64,000 nt of DNA from Gammaproteobacteria bacterium (GTDB lineage Bacteria > Pseudomonadota > Gammaproteobacteria > Steroidobacterales > JABDKV01): positions 1 to 64,000 of the forward strand of contig JAOTXU010000016.1 of assembly GCA_029862165.1 (NCBI GenBank). Direction: 5' to 3'. Under the pieces are notes generated by a model. The model was not told the origin of the DNA. It did not search any database and saw only the letters and a list, made by a program, of their open reading frames with translations. Made by a program: the position numbers and the translations under genes. Below are positions 26,579-36,149 of the stretch, in pieces. Each line of letters starts with the position of its first letter. Position 1 is the first letter of the stretch.

Positions 26579-27937
26579 CTAGACGACGCCGTAGGCGAGC
26601 ATGGCATCGGCCACCTTGACGAAGCCGGCGACATTGGCACCCCTGAGGTAGTTGACATAGGTGTCGCTTTCCCGACCGTACTCGACGCAGCTCTCGTGAA
26701 TACCGGTCATGGTGTCTTTGAGCAGCTTCTCGAGATCTTCCTCCGACCAGGAGATACGGGCGCTGTTCTGGCTCATCTCGAGGCCAGAGACGGCGACGCC
26801 GCCGGCGTTGGCCATCTTACTCGGCGCGAACATGATCTTGGCGTCGATGTAATGGTCGACGCCTTCCTTGACGGTCGGCATGTTGGCGCCTTCCGAAACG
26901 CCGGTGCAGCCGTTGGCGATCAATGTCTTGGCATCGTCGAGGTCGATCTCGTTCTGCGTCGCGCAGGGTAGCGCGATATCGCAGGGCACGCCCCACGGCC
27001 GTTTGCCCTCATGAAAGGTTGCACTGGAGTACTCTTTCGCATACTCGCTGATGCGTCCGCGGCGGACCTGCTTGAGATCGTGGATGTAATCGAGCTTCGA
27101 CGCATCGATGCCCTCGGGGTCATGAATGAAACCGCTCGAATCTGACAGCGTGACGACCTTGCCGCCGAGATGGTTGACCTTCTGGACCGCATAATGGGCG
27201 ACGTTGCCGGAGCCCGAAACCAGACAGGTCTTACCCTCCATGGTTTCGCCTCTTATGGCGAGCATGTTTTCCATCGTGTAGACCGTGCCGTAACCGGTCG
27301 CCTCGGTGCGGATCTTGCTGCCGCCAAACTCCATGCCCTTGCCGGTCAGCACGCCAACAAAGTGATTGGTGATGCGTTTGTACTGGCCGAACATATAGCC
27401 GATCTCACGCGCCCCTACGCCGATGTCGCCGGCCGGCACGTCGGTGTCTTCGCCGATATGGCGATAGAGCTCGGTGATGAATGACTGACAGAAGCGCATA
27501 ACTTCATGGTCCGATTTGCCCTTGGGGTTGAAATCGGCGCCGCCCTTGCCGCCACCCATGGGCAAACCGGTCAGGCTGTTCTTGAAGGTCTGCTCGAAGG
27601 CGAGGAATTTGAGTACGCTTTGGGTCACGCTTGGATGGAAGCGGATACCGCCTTTGTAGGGTCCGATAGCGTTGTTGTTCTGGACGCGATAGCCGCGCTG
27701 GGTGCGGATTTTATTCTCGTCGTCTTCCCAACAAACGCGGAAGCTGACCACCCGATCAGGCTCGGCCATGCGCTCTAGAATCTGGTACTCGGTATAGATC
27801 GGCCGGTCGATTGTATAGGGAATGACCGTAGCGGCGACTTCCTCGACCGCCTGATGAAATTCCGGCTCGCCAGGATTGCGTCTTTTGACGCCGTTCATGA
27901 AGTTTTCGAGTTGATGTTCGACGGTGCTGCCTCTCAT
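26579..27937 (-). CDS. gdhA: NADP-type glutamate dehydrogenase
   Basis: About 452 residues, the normal size of hexameric GDH. Start ATG 27937 has TAGGAG eight bases upstream; a longer frame to 27964 lacks this. The substrate-binding and catalytic core is clear (LTGLPMGGGKGGADFNPKG with the reactive lysine, then DVPAGDIGVGAREIGYMFG). The Rossmann domain includes VSGSGNVAHYAVQK. It converts 2-oxoglutarate plus ammonium and NAD(P)H to glutamate. The family size and sequence fit the biosynthetic NADP(H) form, but cofactor choice is inferred. It is monocistronic, with its own terminator and a 434-bp upstream region. Confidence 0.95.
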   Translation of the reverse strand: MRGSTVEHQLENFMNGVKRRNPGEPEFHQAVEEVAATVIPYTIDRPIYTEYQILERMAEPDRVVSFRVCWEDDENKIRTQRGYRVQNNNAIGPYKGGIRFHPSVTQSVLKFLAFEQTFKNSLTGLPMGGGKGGADFNPKGKSDHEVMRFCQSFITELYRHIGEDTDVPAGDIGVGAREIGYMFGQYKRITNHFVGVLTGKGMEFGGSKIRTEATGYGTVYTMENMLAIRGETMEGKTCLVSGSGNVAHYAVQKVNHLGGKVVTLSDSSGFIHDPEGIDASKLDYIHDLKQVRRGRISEYAKEYSSATFHEGKRPWGVPCDIALPCATQNEIDLDDAKTLIANGCTGVSEGANMPTVKEGVDHYIDAKIMFAPSKMANAGGVAVSGLEMSQNSARISWSEEDLEKLLKDTMTGIHESCVEYGRESDTYVNYLRGANVAGFVKVADAMLAYGVV

Positions 27938-28371
27938 GATGAGTCTCCTAAAAATTTGTAACAAAGACGAACGACGCCGGTGAATACGGTTTCCCCAGAT
28001 GCCTGTCCCCCAACAGTCCGCGCATACGCACGGTCGATCTCCACAGTATAGCTGGCCGGGCGAGGCTTGGTGGCGAGAACTGCATGGTTGGGGGAGTTTG
28101 TCGATTGGACGATGAGCCGCATCGCCGACGGCGCCCTCCCTGCACGGCGTAGCGGACCCCGCGCCCCGCCCACACTCGCCGACACCTTCGGCATGGTTCG
28201 CGTCCCAGCGACAGGGATGGCAACCGCCGGGTGATGCAGCCCAGCCCTTGCTGACTGCCGTCCAGTACGCAAATCAGGGTGCGAGACAGAGAAAAGGAAG
28301 CGAGCCGCGCTAAATGGTGAAGGACGACTTGGAGTTGCGGACTTAACTGGCCCAGGCCACAGTTATCGACT
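27938..28371. other. Intergenic region upstream of gdhA; no gene seen
   Basis: 434 bp between the alkylsulfatase stop and gdhA. Short minus-strand frames cross the GC-rich part (28100-28230) but give arginine/proline-rich products with no domain. A TATACT -10-like hexamer on the minus strand (28045-28050) is a possible gdhA promoter element, without a good -35. Nothing else is recognised. Confidence 0.4.
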
Positions 28372-30120
28372 CTATTGCGCCAGCGGAGCTGGTTCGGGTG
28401 CCGGCCTTTCGGCTTTGAACAGGTTCAGGAAAGCAACAAAGTCCAGCGAATTGCCCACCGGGAAATCGAAATCGAGCATCATCGACACCAATGGCTGACT
28501 GGTTCCGGCTAGCAGTTTTTTGAATGCCAGTGAATCGGTTCGTACATGGATATTGAGATCGTCCAGTAACACGGGACGAACTTCCGCAACCCCACGACGT
28601 AACCAGACAGTCCATTGTTCGGGTGAATCAGTAAAACTAAAGCCCACGCGTTGTTCTTTGTCGAGAATCTTTTCGGCGCGCAGATTGACCGGCAGTGCCT
28701 CGAACATATTGGACAAAGGTATCGCAGCCAGCATTTCGTCTGTCGGCCGGTTAAGCGGATCAAAACGCAAGTTGTCACGGTATTCCAGGGCACTGCTAAG
28801 GTAGTAATGACGCGCATTCGGGTTCGACGCCGCACCCCCCAACGATTCCAGTGCGGCAACCCGCAGGTCGATCGCCTGCGTGTCATTCGGATCCAGCGTG
28901 AGCAGATAGTCGGTAAGTTCCAGTGTCCACTGCGTATCGCCGTTATCGAGTGCGGTTTGTGCGGTATTGCGTAACGCATCGACACCGCCGGCCAGACTTG
29001 CGATGTGGGCGGCTCGCGCGCTCGCCGGCAACGGTTGCAGCGTAGTGGGATTACCATCGAACCAACCGAGATTGCCTGCCATCACCGATCGTGCCGACCA
29101 GGCGACATTGCCATAAAACTCCTGCAGAAACGGAGATTGTTCCAGATGCGCGGGCAGTTTGAGTTGTTCAGCGATTTGATCGGGTGTCTGTCCCTGATTG
29201 ATCCGGCGAATCGTCTGGTCGTGCACAAAGCTAATCGCGTCGCGATAGTTGGTCAATGTATTGTTAATTTCGGTCGTGCCTACGACGGGCCGTGTATGAC
29301 TAGGTATCAAAAACTCAACTGGCAATTCGCGCATGCGATCCAGGCTTGCAACCCAGCTACGCAGTGACCGATATGGTGTGCCACGTATGGTGTAGAGATT
29401 GGGGAACGCTTTGTATAAATTGTCGCCTGGCGCCAGCACACCCAAATCCGGAAGCCATGCAAATATTTGATCATCGGTTTCGCCCGGCGCATGAATCAGT
29501 TGAAAAGCAATACCGGCGATCTCAGTTTGCAACTCATGCTCGAACGTGCGTGTCGGTGGCACAAAACCAAATTCACTGTCGCTGTGGACTTCCAGTTTTT
29601 TACCGATTCCTGCATTGATCAGGCCTTGTTCGTCCAGGTGTGTGCCAAACATACGGAACGAACGCGCCGTCAGTATCGGTCTGAATACATTGACTACGCG
29701 ATAAACCAGCGCTTCGGTTGTTTCATGCGCAAATATCTCGACCGGAATATCGTCAACAGCAAGTGCTTCTATGAAGGCTTGAGCACCGAAGACGTGGTCG
29801 GCGTGATTGTGTGTGTAAATGATCGCGTGCAGCGGTTTGTCGGACAGTGAGCGAAATTCCTGCGCGACACGGCGACCGGTCTGGAGGCTCGCCATGGTAT
29901 CTATGACAATCAAACCATCGGTGCCTTCGATCAGGATAGAGTTCGCCAGTCCATAACCAATGGCGACCCATACACCGGGTGCGACCGCCTCAATGCCTTG
30001 TCTGAACTCGTTACTATGCGCTGCGAGGGACTCAGGTGTGGCAATTTCAGCAGTCGGCAGGGGCGCTTCCCTTGAGCAGGCAATGATTAGCAGCGTGGGC
30101 AACAGAGACGCGTACCGCAC
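28372..30120 (-). CDS. Alkyl/aryl sulfatase of the metallo-beta-lactamase fold (SdsA-like), lipoprotein
   Basis: About 583 residues if translation starts at GTG 30120, which gives a clean lipoprotein signal (MRYASLLPTLLIIAC). A TTG at 30168, overlapping the GNAT gene, is the alternative. Zinc motif THNHADHVFGAQAF, second ligand region HAPGETDDQIFAWLPD and a late PSHTRPVVG are typical of the dinuclear zinc alkylsulfatases. These are followed by the family's dimerisation helices and a C-terminal SCP2-like lipid-binding domain (about from 460). It should release sulfate from long-chain alkyl sulfates, here from a membrane-anchored periplasmic position. It follows the GNAT gene closely and may be co-transcribed. 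Confidence 0.9.
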   Translation of the reverse strand: MRYASLLPTLLIIACSREAPLPTAEIATPESLAAHSNEFRQGIEAVAPGVWVAIGYGLANSILIEGTDGLIVIDTMASLQTGRRVAQEFRSLSDKPLHAIIYTHNHADHVFGAQAFIEALAVDDIPVEIFAHETTEALVYRVVNVFRPILTARSFRMFGTHLDEQGLINAGIGKKLEVHSDSEFGFVPPTRTFEHELQTEIAGIAFQLIHAPGETDDQIFAWLPDLGVLAPGDNLYKAFPNLYTIRGTPYRSLRSWVASLDRMRELPVEFLIPSHTRPVVGTTEINNTLTNYRDAISFVHDQTIRRINQGQTPDQIAEQLKLPAHLEQSPFLQEFYGNVAWSARSVMAGNLGWFDGNPTTLQPLPASARAAHIASLAGGVDALRNTAQTALDNGDTQWTLELTDYLLTLDPNDTQAIDLRVAALESLGGAASNPNARHYYLSSALEYRDNLRFDPLNRPTDEMLAAIPLSNMFEALPVNLRAEKILDKEQRVGFSFTDSPEQWTVWLRRGVAEVRPVLLDDLNIHVRTDSLAFKKLLAGTSQPLVSMMLDFDFPVGNSLDFVAFLNLFKAERPAPEPAPLAQ

Positions 30121-30154
30121 GGGCTTGGGCGTATTTCTGTTCGTTCTAGGTGGA

Positions 30155-30604
30155 CTACGACTGAGCAAGACTCAACTCGTACTGATAAAAATCCTTTTCT
30201 CTAACCCAACCGAGTTTTTCATACAGTTGCTGAGCCGTGTGATTGTCTACGGCGGTCGACAAAACCATCGCTTTCGCGCCAGTCATTTCCGCGTATTCCT
30301 GAGCTGCATGCATCAATGCGGCACCCACACCCCGTCTGCGCGCATCCGCGGAGACGTACAGATCGTTTAGAATCCATAGCCGTGCGAGTCCCACCGACGT
30401 GTAGCTGGGATAAAGCTGGGTAAACCCGATCAGCACGTCGTGCACGATGGCGCCGATGAACGCCGAATCCTCACGTGTCAGGCGCTGGCGCAGGAAAGCC
30501 TTTACGGCTGCGCGGTCTGACGGTCGTTCATAAAAAACCCGATACTGATCGAACAGTTCCGTCAATTGCGGCAGATCGCCTTTCCCCAGCGCTCTGATTT
30601 CCAT
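30155..30604 (-). CDS. GNAT-family N-acetyltransferase
   Basis: 149 residues, typical of a single GNAT domain. The acetyl-CoA pyrophosphate-binding motif is visible (VSADARRRGVGAALMHAAQE), and the C-terminal TAVDNHTAQQLYEKLGW segment is standard for the family. The substrate is unknown. The alkylsulfatase gene starts just before or after its stop, so the two probably form one transcript. Confidence 0.92.
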   Translation of the reverse strand: MEIRALGKGDLPQLTELFDQYRVFYERPSDRAAVKAFLRQRLTREDSAFIGAIVHDVLIGFTQLYPSYTSVGLARLWILNDLYVSADARRRGVGAALMHAAQEYAEMTGAKAMVLSTAVDNHTAQQLYEKLGWVREKDFYQYELSLAQS

Positions 30605-30663
30605 TGTTAGTCTCCCGTGTGTACGTGACGATTGTACGGGAAGTGCGCAACTTTCTCTTGCGC

Positions 30664-30693
30664 AAAAAAAAACGGCCGCCCGAAGGCGGCCGT
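30664..30693 (-). terminator. Rho-independent terminator downstream of the riboswitch-controlled lipoprotein
   Basis: On the minus strand ACGGCCGCC - TTCG - GGCGGCCGT is followed by a run of T. It lies 20 bp after the lipoprotein stop at 30713. Confidence 0.9.
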
Positions 30694-30712
30694 GTTTGGG
30701 GAAAAGAGGAAA

Positions 30713-32734
30713 TCAACCCTCGCGTAGCACCTCGAGCACTGTTATCGCTCGTCCCGTCTCCGGATCGGCAACTAACAGGCCATTAGCGCGCCACTCGGCT
30801 ACAAAACGCATACTCTCGCCCGCGCTGCTGCCCGCAAGCATGCGTAAGGTCAGTGTTTCGGTACTGAAACTGTTGTCTGAGTGCAGACTAATGACGATAG
30901 CGCCGCGCTCGTCCAGCGACCAGTCAAAAACGCTGTCGAGCACACCATCGACCATGTACTGGCCGGTGAAGTCGCTAGACAATTCGACAAACTCACTGTG
31001 AAGTGAGCCGTTTTCATCGACGATGTAGTAAGCACCTGGTACGTCAGCAGCTTCTACTGGTACGATCCGGGTGGCCAGGCGTTCAGTTCCCGCGGCGATG
31101 TCTTCTGGTGTCTGCACCAGCATTTGATCGGTCCCAAGCCCGGAAATCACATGCGCGTCCTCAGCTTGGTCCTGACCTTCCAGCCAGATACGAATGGTCT
31201 GATCGTCGACCATGCTCCATTCACCACCGCGATCAACCAGTTCCACGCCGTTTGCGCCAGTGTGTTGCCCAATTTGGCGAACTGCCCCATCAGCGCGAAA
31301 GTGGAATACATCAATCTGATCGGCATCAATGAAGGCGTAAGCATTGCCGGCGAGTGTCAGATCCGGTGCATCTACGTCGTCAGGCGTATCGGCGATTACA
31401 TCGGTTCGTCGTACCGTTATGACATTCATGTGGTCGGCCAGGCCATCGGCACCAATTTCGGTGACCAGCAAGTGCATGCCGCCATCGTCGGCGCCACCCA
31501 GTACGCGGGCCTGGCTCGTATTTCCGTCAGTCGGACTGGTGATATACAGAGTGCCGTCAGAACTGACTTCCCAGAAGAACATATCGCTCTGAACGCCTGT
31601 GACCAGATCCAGGTCGTAGCCGGTGTGATCAGTCAGCATCACTTTCAGGTGGCCAGGCTCGCCGATAGTCGTGTAGCTGCCTGGAACATTGTCATTGGTG
31701 AATCCATCAGCATAAGGAAAGCGCAAAACGGTCGCCGTGTCCTCGTGTACGATTTCGTCGCCAGGTCCGATTTCCTCAACCATGATGCTCAGAACGTTTC
31801 CGGTGTGACTTAGTAATGTCACGACGTCGTGTTCGCTGCTACCTGTCAGATAGACTACGAGCAGTTTGCCGTCGTCATTTACCGACCACTGAAAGCCAAT
31901 CACTGCATCGCGATCGTAGGAGCTTGCCAGGCCGGTGCCATCGGCAGAAAACGCGTAGATTTCGGTACCTTCACGATGCAGGTAAACGCCCGGAACACGA
32001 TCCTGTACCCATTCGATAGTGGCGTTGCCGTCATTGACGACCAAATCAATTGCCTGGTCAAGTGCCCCGGGCGCGCTGGTCGCAACGTCGTCAAGGAACG
32101 TGGTCGTGCCATCGACGATCGCCTCGGCCAGTTCCTGCGTATCGGCGAATTCGGGCGGCAGCGTAACGCCGTCGATATTCTCCACAACGAGTTTGATCGC
32201 TGCAGACAGTTCGAGCATTGCAGTAGAGTCGACCAGAGCGGCTGTGTCGCCGAGCTCGTCCATATTGTCGATAGACCCGTCGCTGGCCGCACGGGTTGCA
32301 AGTACGTATTGCGCCGTCGTGATGTTGGTTATGTCCATGTCGGCGACACGCCCGCTGACATCAGCTTCAGCCTGCAAGCCGGCAAAATTGTCCAGCAAGG
32401 CGCTAAAGCGTGCTATGCCATTGGGGTCAAAGGCTTCCATCAGCACCATTGCATCTGGGTTGCTGGATTCGATGTCAACTTCGTAGTTGCCGTTGGCATC
32501 GGTAGCTAAAGGGGCCTGGAAGGTCTGCCCATCGACAGTAAGCATAACTGTGGCGTTCGGTATGGGTGCATCCGTGACCGTGCCACTGATAGTGAGTGAT
32601 TCGCCCTGGGCCGGCGGGGGGGTTTGCTCTTCGTTGCTGTTGCCGTTGCTGTCGCTGCTTTCGCTGCCGCAACCGGCCAGTCCAAGTAAAGCGCCCAAAA
32701 CCATGAGCGAACCAATAGATCTCTTTCTGTACAT
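30713..32734 (-). CDS. Large lipoprotein with fourfold beta repeats, under a c-di-GMP riboswitch
   Basis: 673 residues from ATG 32734, which has GAGG seven bases upstream. Signal and lipobox LLGLAGC mark an outer-membrane or periplasmic lipoprotein, followed by a Ser/Asn/Glu/Pro-rich linker. Residues about 45-110 form a carboxypeptidase-regulatory/Ig-like domain (LTISGTVTDAPIPNATVMLT). A helical part (about 120-235) leads to four similar beta modules of about 95-110 residues, each opening like VPGVY, VPGSY or VPGAY and containing W-x(3)-D-D-G-x-L/I. No enzyme motif is seen. Control by c-di-GMP suggests a role in surface attachment or matrix (inference). Confidence 0.85.
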   Translation of the reverse strand: MYRKRSIGSLMVLGALLGLAGCGSESSDSNGNSNEEQTPPPAQGESLTISGTVTDAPIPNATVMLTVDGQTFQAPLATDANGNYEVDIESSNPDAMVLMEAFDPNGIARFSALLDNFAGLQAEADVSGRVADMDITNITTAQYVLATRAASDGSIDNMDELGDTAALVDSTAMLELSAAIKLVVENIDGVTLPPEFADTQELAEAIVDGTTTFLDDVATSAPGALDQAIDLVVNDGNATIEWVQDRVPGVYLHREGTEIYAFSADGTGLASSYDRDAVIGFQWSVNDDGKLLVVYLTGSSEHDVVTLLSHTGNVLSIMVEEIGPGDEIVHEDTATVLRFPYADGFTNDNVPGSYTTIGEPGHLKVMLTDHTGYDLDLVTGVQSDMFFWEVSSDGTLYITSPTDGNTSQARVLGGADDGGMHLLVTEIGADGLADHMNVITVRRTDVIADTPDDVDAPDLTLAGNAYAFIDADQIDVFHFRADGAVRQIGQHTGANGVELVDRGGEWSMVDDQTIRIWLEGQDQAEDAHVISGLGTDQMLVQTPEDIAAGTERLATRIVPVEAADVPGAYYIVDENGSLHSEFVELSSDFTGQYMVDGVLDSVFDWSLDERGAIVISLHSDNSFSTETLTLRMLAGSSAGESMRFVAEWRANGLLVADPETGRAITVLEVLREG

Positions 32735-33224
32735 TACAATGCCTCGTGTCGATTCCATACCTCTGCCTTGCGGCAGTTCCTAAAACAGTTTCCGTCCGGC
32801 GCACAATCACACGATCAGCGCTGACGCTGGTCGTGAAAATCTCTGCACCGGAGTTGGCCGTTAACCGGAAATGGTCGTCGACTTTTACCTGGCGGCTCCG
32901 CTGCCCGTTATGGGGGCCGGTGGCTTTGCGTCCTCACCTTACGATGAGTTTGCCCTGTTTCAGGTACCGAGATTGTGGAGTCCGTATTGGACGGGAACAT
33001 CCTGGACGCTATTTAACACGAAGCTATTTCTTTTTGCTGTTAAACACATCACGATTCATGCATTTCCCATAATGCAAAAACACAGCTGGAAAGGGGCAAC
33101 GATGTGTCGTCTCGCTGCGGCGACATGCTCGAGCGCCGCCGTATCACCAGACCTTAGCGCTCTCGTAGGAGCGGCATCCTTGCCGCGAACTTCTTTTCCC
33201 TTGATGGGCGAGACGATTATTCGT
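32735..33224 (-). other. Long leader region between acs and the riboswitch lipoprotein gene
   Basis: This 490-bp gap holds the GEMM aptamer (32887-32965), an imperfect hairpin on the minus strand around 32808-32840 and a CTGCC-GCAA-GGCAG hairpin near the start codon. Plus-strand frames here (32746-33072, 32871-33281) run antisense through the riboswitch and are not genes. The part beyond 32966 contains no feature I can name. Confidence 0.55.
32887..32965 (-). promoter_or_regulatory. GEMM-I cyclic-di-GMP riboswitch aptamer
   Basis: The minus strand shows ACCTG at 32965 pairing with CAGGT at 32891-32887 (P1). Inside are the conserved CAGGGCAAAC, a hairpin CTCATC-GTAA-GGTGAG with a GNRA loop, the invariant GGACGCAAAGCC, and a second hairpin beginning CACCGGCC and containing CAGCGGAGCCGCC, which matches the tetraloop-receptor arm of GEMM-I. 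It sits about 150 nt upstream of the lipoprotein start. No U-rich terminator is seen in between, so control may be at translation initiation. Confidence 0.88.
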
Positions 33225-35168
33225 CTAGGAAACGCGATTCCGAATCAGGTCATCAACGACCGACGGATCGGCAAGGGTTGATGTATCGCCCAGATCGCCG
33301 TAGTCGTTTTCTGCAATTTTTCGCAGGATACGCCGCATGATTTTACCCGAGCGTGTTTTTGGCAGCCCGGGTGCAAACTGAATCAAATCGGGCTTGGCGA
33401 TCGGCCCGATATCCTTGCGTACCCATTTACGCAATTCATCAGCAAGCTCGGTGCCGGCCTCCACTCCTTGTTGCACGGTCACATAGGCATAAATGCCCTG
33501 GCCCTTGATCTCATGCGGATAGCCCACGACAGCGGCTTCGGCAACGGTCGGATGAGCCACCAGGGACGACTCGAGTTCGGCAGTTCCCATGCGATGACCC
33601 GATACGTTGAGCACATCGTCGACGCGTCCAGTGATCCAGTAATACCCATCTTCATCCCTGCTGGCACCATCACCGGCGAAATAACGTCCGGGGAACGTCG
33701 TGAAATAGGTTTCCACGAAACGATCATGATCGCCATAGAGTGTCCGCATCTGACCAGGCCAGCTGTCAAGTATGGCCAACACCCCTTCAGCTGCACCGGA
33801 AAGTTCGTTGCCGTCGCTATCCAGAATGGCAGGCTTTATGCCAAAAAAGGGACGCGAAGCCGAACCCGGTTTGAGTGCGGTTGCACCGGGTAGCGGCGTG
33901 ATGAGAATGCCACCGGTTTCTGTTTGCCACCACGTGTCGACGATTGGACAACTGGAGTTGCCTATCACGCGGTGATACCACTCCCAGGCTTCCGGGTTTA
34001 TTGGTTCGCCGACCGAGCCCAGCAGTTTCAGGCTATCCCGGCGCGTATTGCCCATGACGCCGTCACCGAGCTGCATGAGCGCGCGAATGGCAGTAGGTGC
34101 CGTATAAAACTGCGTAATACGATGTTTGTCGATGACCTGACCAAAACGCGAGGCGTCCGGATAATTCGGCACACCTTCGAACATTACCGTGGTGGCACCG
34201 TTAGCCAATGGTCCGTATACGATATAGCTGTGGCCAGTTACCCAACCAACATCGGCCGTACACCAGTAGACATCACCGTCGTGATAATCGAATACATATT
34301 TGTGGGTCATGGCAGCGTAGACCATGTAGCCACCTGTCGTATGCAGCACGCCCTTGGGTTTTCCAGTTGAACCAGAGGTGTAAAGAATGAACAACGGATC
34401 TTCGGCATCCATTTCCTCGGGAGCGCAGTGTTCTGCGGCGGTTTCAACTATGTCGTGATACCAAAGGTCGCGACCATTGTGCCAATCGATATTTTCGCCG
34501 GTGCGTTTAACGACGATGACATTCTCAACCGTTGTGACATCGGGCCGGCTAAGCGCTTCGTCAACGTTTTTCTTGAGCGGTATCGTTTTTCCACCCCGTA
34601 TGCCCTCGTCCGCCGTGATAACCAGTTTTGAATGGCAATCCGCGATGCGCCCGGCCAGGGCATCCGGTGAAAAGCCGCCAAAAACCACCGAGTGTGGCGC
34701 GCCGATGCGGGCACAGGCCAGCATGGCTACCGTGGCTTCGGGAATCATCGGCATGTAGATGGTAACGGTGTCGCCTTTGCCAATGCCGGCATCTTTTATT
34801 GCGTTCGCCAGCCGGCAGACGCGGCCATAGAGGTCACGATAGCTGATGTATTCGTCATCTGCCGGATCATCGCCTTCCCAGATGATGGCTGTCTGATCGC
34901 CACGTTCTTCAAGGTGCCGGTCCAGACAATTGACCGACGCGTTTAATGTGCCGTCGTAATACCAGCGTATTGAGACGTTGTTTGGCGCATAGGAAACAGA
35001 CTTGATCTTTGTGTACGGCTGCATCCAGTCGACACACTTGCCATGTGTGGCCCAGAAAGATTCTGGATCTTCGATGGAATGACGGTACATGCTCTGATAA
35101 CTGTCACTATCGATGTGTGCCTGTCGGGCGAAAGCGGAATCAACCGGGTATGTTTTCTTTTCCGTCAT
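33225..35168 (-). CDS. acsA: Acetyl-CoA synthetase (AMP-forming)
   Basis: About 647 residues, normal for Acs. Start ATG 35168 has AGGA eight bases upstream; an ATG at 35177 is too close to that site. AMP-binding motif [20 protein letters not shown], the acetate-pocket region ([17 protein letters not shown]) and the C-terminal [14 protein letters not shown], whose first lysine is the conserved residue controlled by acetylation, are all present. It activates acetate to acetyl-CoA through acetyl-AMP. A TATACT -10-like element lies at 35205-35210 on this strand. Confidence 0.96.
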   Translation of the reverse strand: MTEKKTYPVDSAFARQAHIDSDSYQSMYRHSIEDPESFWATHGKCVDWMQPYTKIKSVSYAPNNVSIRWYYDGTLNASVNCLDRHLEERGDQTAIIWEGDDPADDEYISYRDLYGRVCRLANAIKDAGIGKGDTVTIYMPMIPEATVAMLACARIGAPHSVVFGGFSPDALAGRIADCHSKLVITADEGIRGGKTIPLKKNVDEALSRPDVTTVENVIVVKRTGENIDWHNGRDLWYHDIVETAAEHCAPEEMDAEDPLFILYTSGSTGKPKGVLHTTGGYMVYAAMTHKYVFDYHDGDVYWCTADVGWVTGHSYIVYGPLANGATTVMFEGVPNYPDASRFGQVIDKHRITQFYTAPTAIRALMQLGDGVMGNTRRDSLKLLGSVGEPINPEAWEWYHRVIGNSSCPIVDTWWQTETGGILITPLPGATALKPGSASRPFFGIKPAILDSDGNELSGAAEGVLAILDSWPGQMRTLYGDHDRFVETYFTTFPGRYFAGDGASRDEDGYYWITGRVDDVLNVSGHRMGTAELESSLVAHPTVAEAAVVGYPHEIKGQGIYAYVTVQQGVEAGTELADELRKWVRKDIGPIAKPDLIQFAPGLPKTRSGKIMRRILRKIAENDYGDLGDTSTLADPSVVDDLIRNRVS

Positions 35169-35257
35169 GATGGGCATCCTGATTCTGGCAAGTCAGAGGC
35201 GCATAGTATAGCGGCGGGCAGGCGGCTGCGCGCCTGCCGGTTTGGGGCGGGATCGGC

Positions 35258-35518
35258 CTAGTCGCTTTGAGCGAGGTGCTCAAGCTGTTCTGGCACGAAA
35301 CGCTCCATAACAGCTTTTTCCAGCAAGTCCGGGGGCAACAATCCCTGCGTCAGTACAAAGTCATGAAAAGCACCGACGTTGAATTTTTCTTTTAGCGCCA
35401 GTTCGGTGCGTGTTCGCAACGATTGCATATTCATGTAGCCATAGTAATACGCAGTCGCCTGACCTGGGATGCGATAAGTGTACCGCTCAATCCTGATGGA
35501 CAGGTTCACTCGTGCAGC
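35258..35518 (-). pseudogene. C-terminal remnant of a DUF885-family protein
   Basis: About 83 residues that match in pattern only the end of DUF885 proteins (IERYTYRIPGQATAYYYGYM, then FNVGAFHDFVLTQGLLPPDLLEKAV). The full-length proteins are about 550-600 residues. The fragment lies in the same reading frame as, and directly after, the stop of the DoxX gene at 35519, so the rest has been deleted or replaced. The GTG at 35509 could start a short peptide, but nothing suggests it is functional. Confidence 0.8.
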
Positions 35519-35980
35519 CTATCCAAGAAAGGCAAAACGCTCCGAAAGCTTTTTATCCAAACCAAAGGCCTTGCCGGCCGGTACCAGTGCCAATACGAGA
35601 AATATTGCCACCCAGATGGCGTCATGATTTTGGCCGCTAAAAATACTCTGGCCCTTGGCGAACCAGAAATTGGCCAACATGAAGGCGCCGGCGAAACTGG
35701 CATACCGCGTAGCTACGCCCAAGATTAATGCGATTCCGATGGCCAGCTCGCCCCAGGCGACCAGGGCGGAAAACAAACCGGCGTTGGGGATAAAGACAGA
35801 ATCGATCAACGGCTGGTAAAAACCAAAGCTGCCAGCTTTAACATTTTCCAGAAATCCTGCAACGTTAAACGGGTTGTCGCCTGTGAGTTTGTTAAATCCG
35901 TGGAAGGCGAAGAAAACGCCCGTATAAATGCGTAGTGCCTCAATGGGCCATCTGCGGATCGTAATCTGGCTGCCGTTCAT
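35519..35980 (-). CDS. DoxX-family inner-membrane protein
   Basis: 153 residues with four predicted membrane helices. The N-terminal pattern (ALRIYTGVFFAFHGFNKLTG) and the central ALVAWGELAIGIALILGVAT are typical of DoxX/DUF4345-like quinone-related membrane proteins. Start ATG 35980 has GGGGGATTGGG immediately upstream. Its stop adjoins the DUF885 relic in the same frame, which marks a deletion junction. Cellular role unknown. Confidence 0.88.
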   Translation of the reverse strand: MNGSQITIRRWPIEALRIYTGVFFAFHGFNKLTGDNPFNVAGFLENVKAGSFGFYQPLIDSVFIPNAGLFSALVAWGELAIGIALILGVATRYASFAGAFMLANFWFAKGQSIFSGQNHDAIWVAIFLVLALVPAGKAFGLDKKLSERFAFLG

Positions 35981-36149
35981 CCCAATCCCCCTGTCTTGAT
36001 CTGATCAGCCCAGCATTCTACCCGATGTTCCGCCGGTCGGTTCGGTATTGCGGCGGCATTGAGCGCTTTTTTGCGAGTTGATATAAGGCTGCGAGGTACG
36101 GAACGGCACTGCAGACAGTTGCTCGCCCGGTGACGGGCTTCAGGTAAAC

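Noticed and set aside
27934-28272. Minus-strand frames of 90-112 codons upstream of gdhA
   Set aside because: Arg/Pro-rich, overlap the gdhA ribosome binding site and show no domain.
32871-33281. Plus-strand frame of 136 codons upstream of acs
   Set aside because: It runs antisense through the GEMM aptamer and into the acs 3' end, with no domain or good ribosome binding site.
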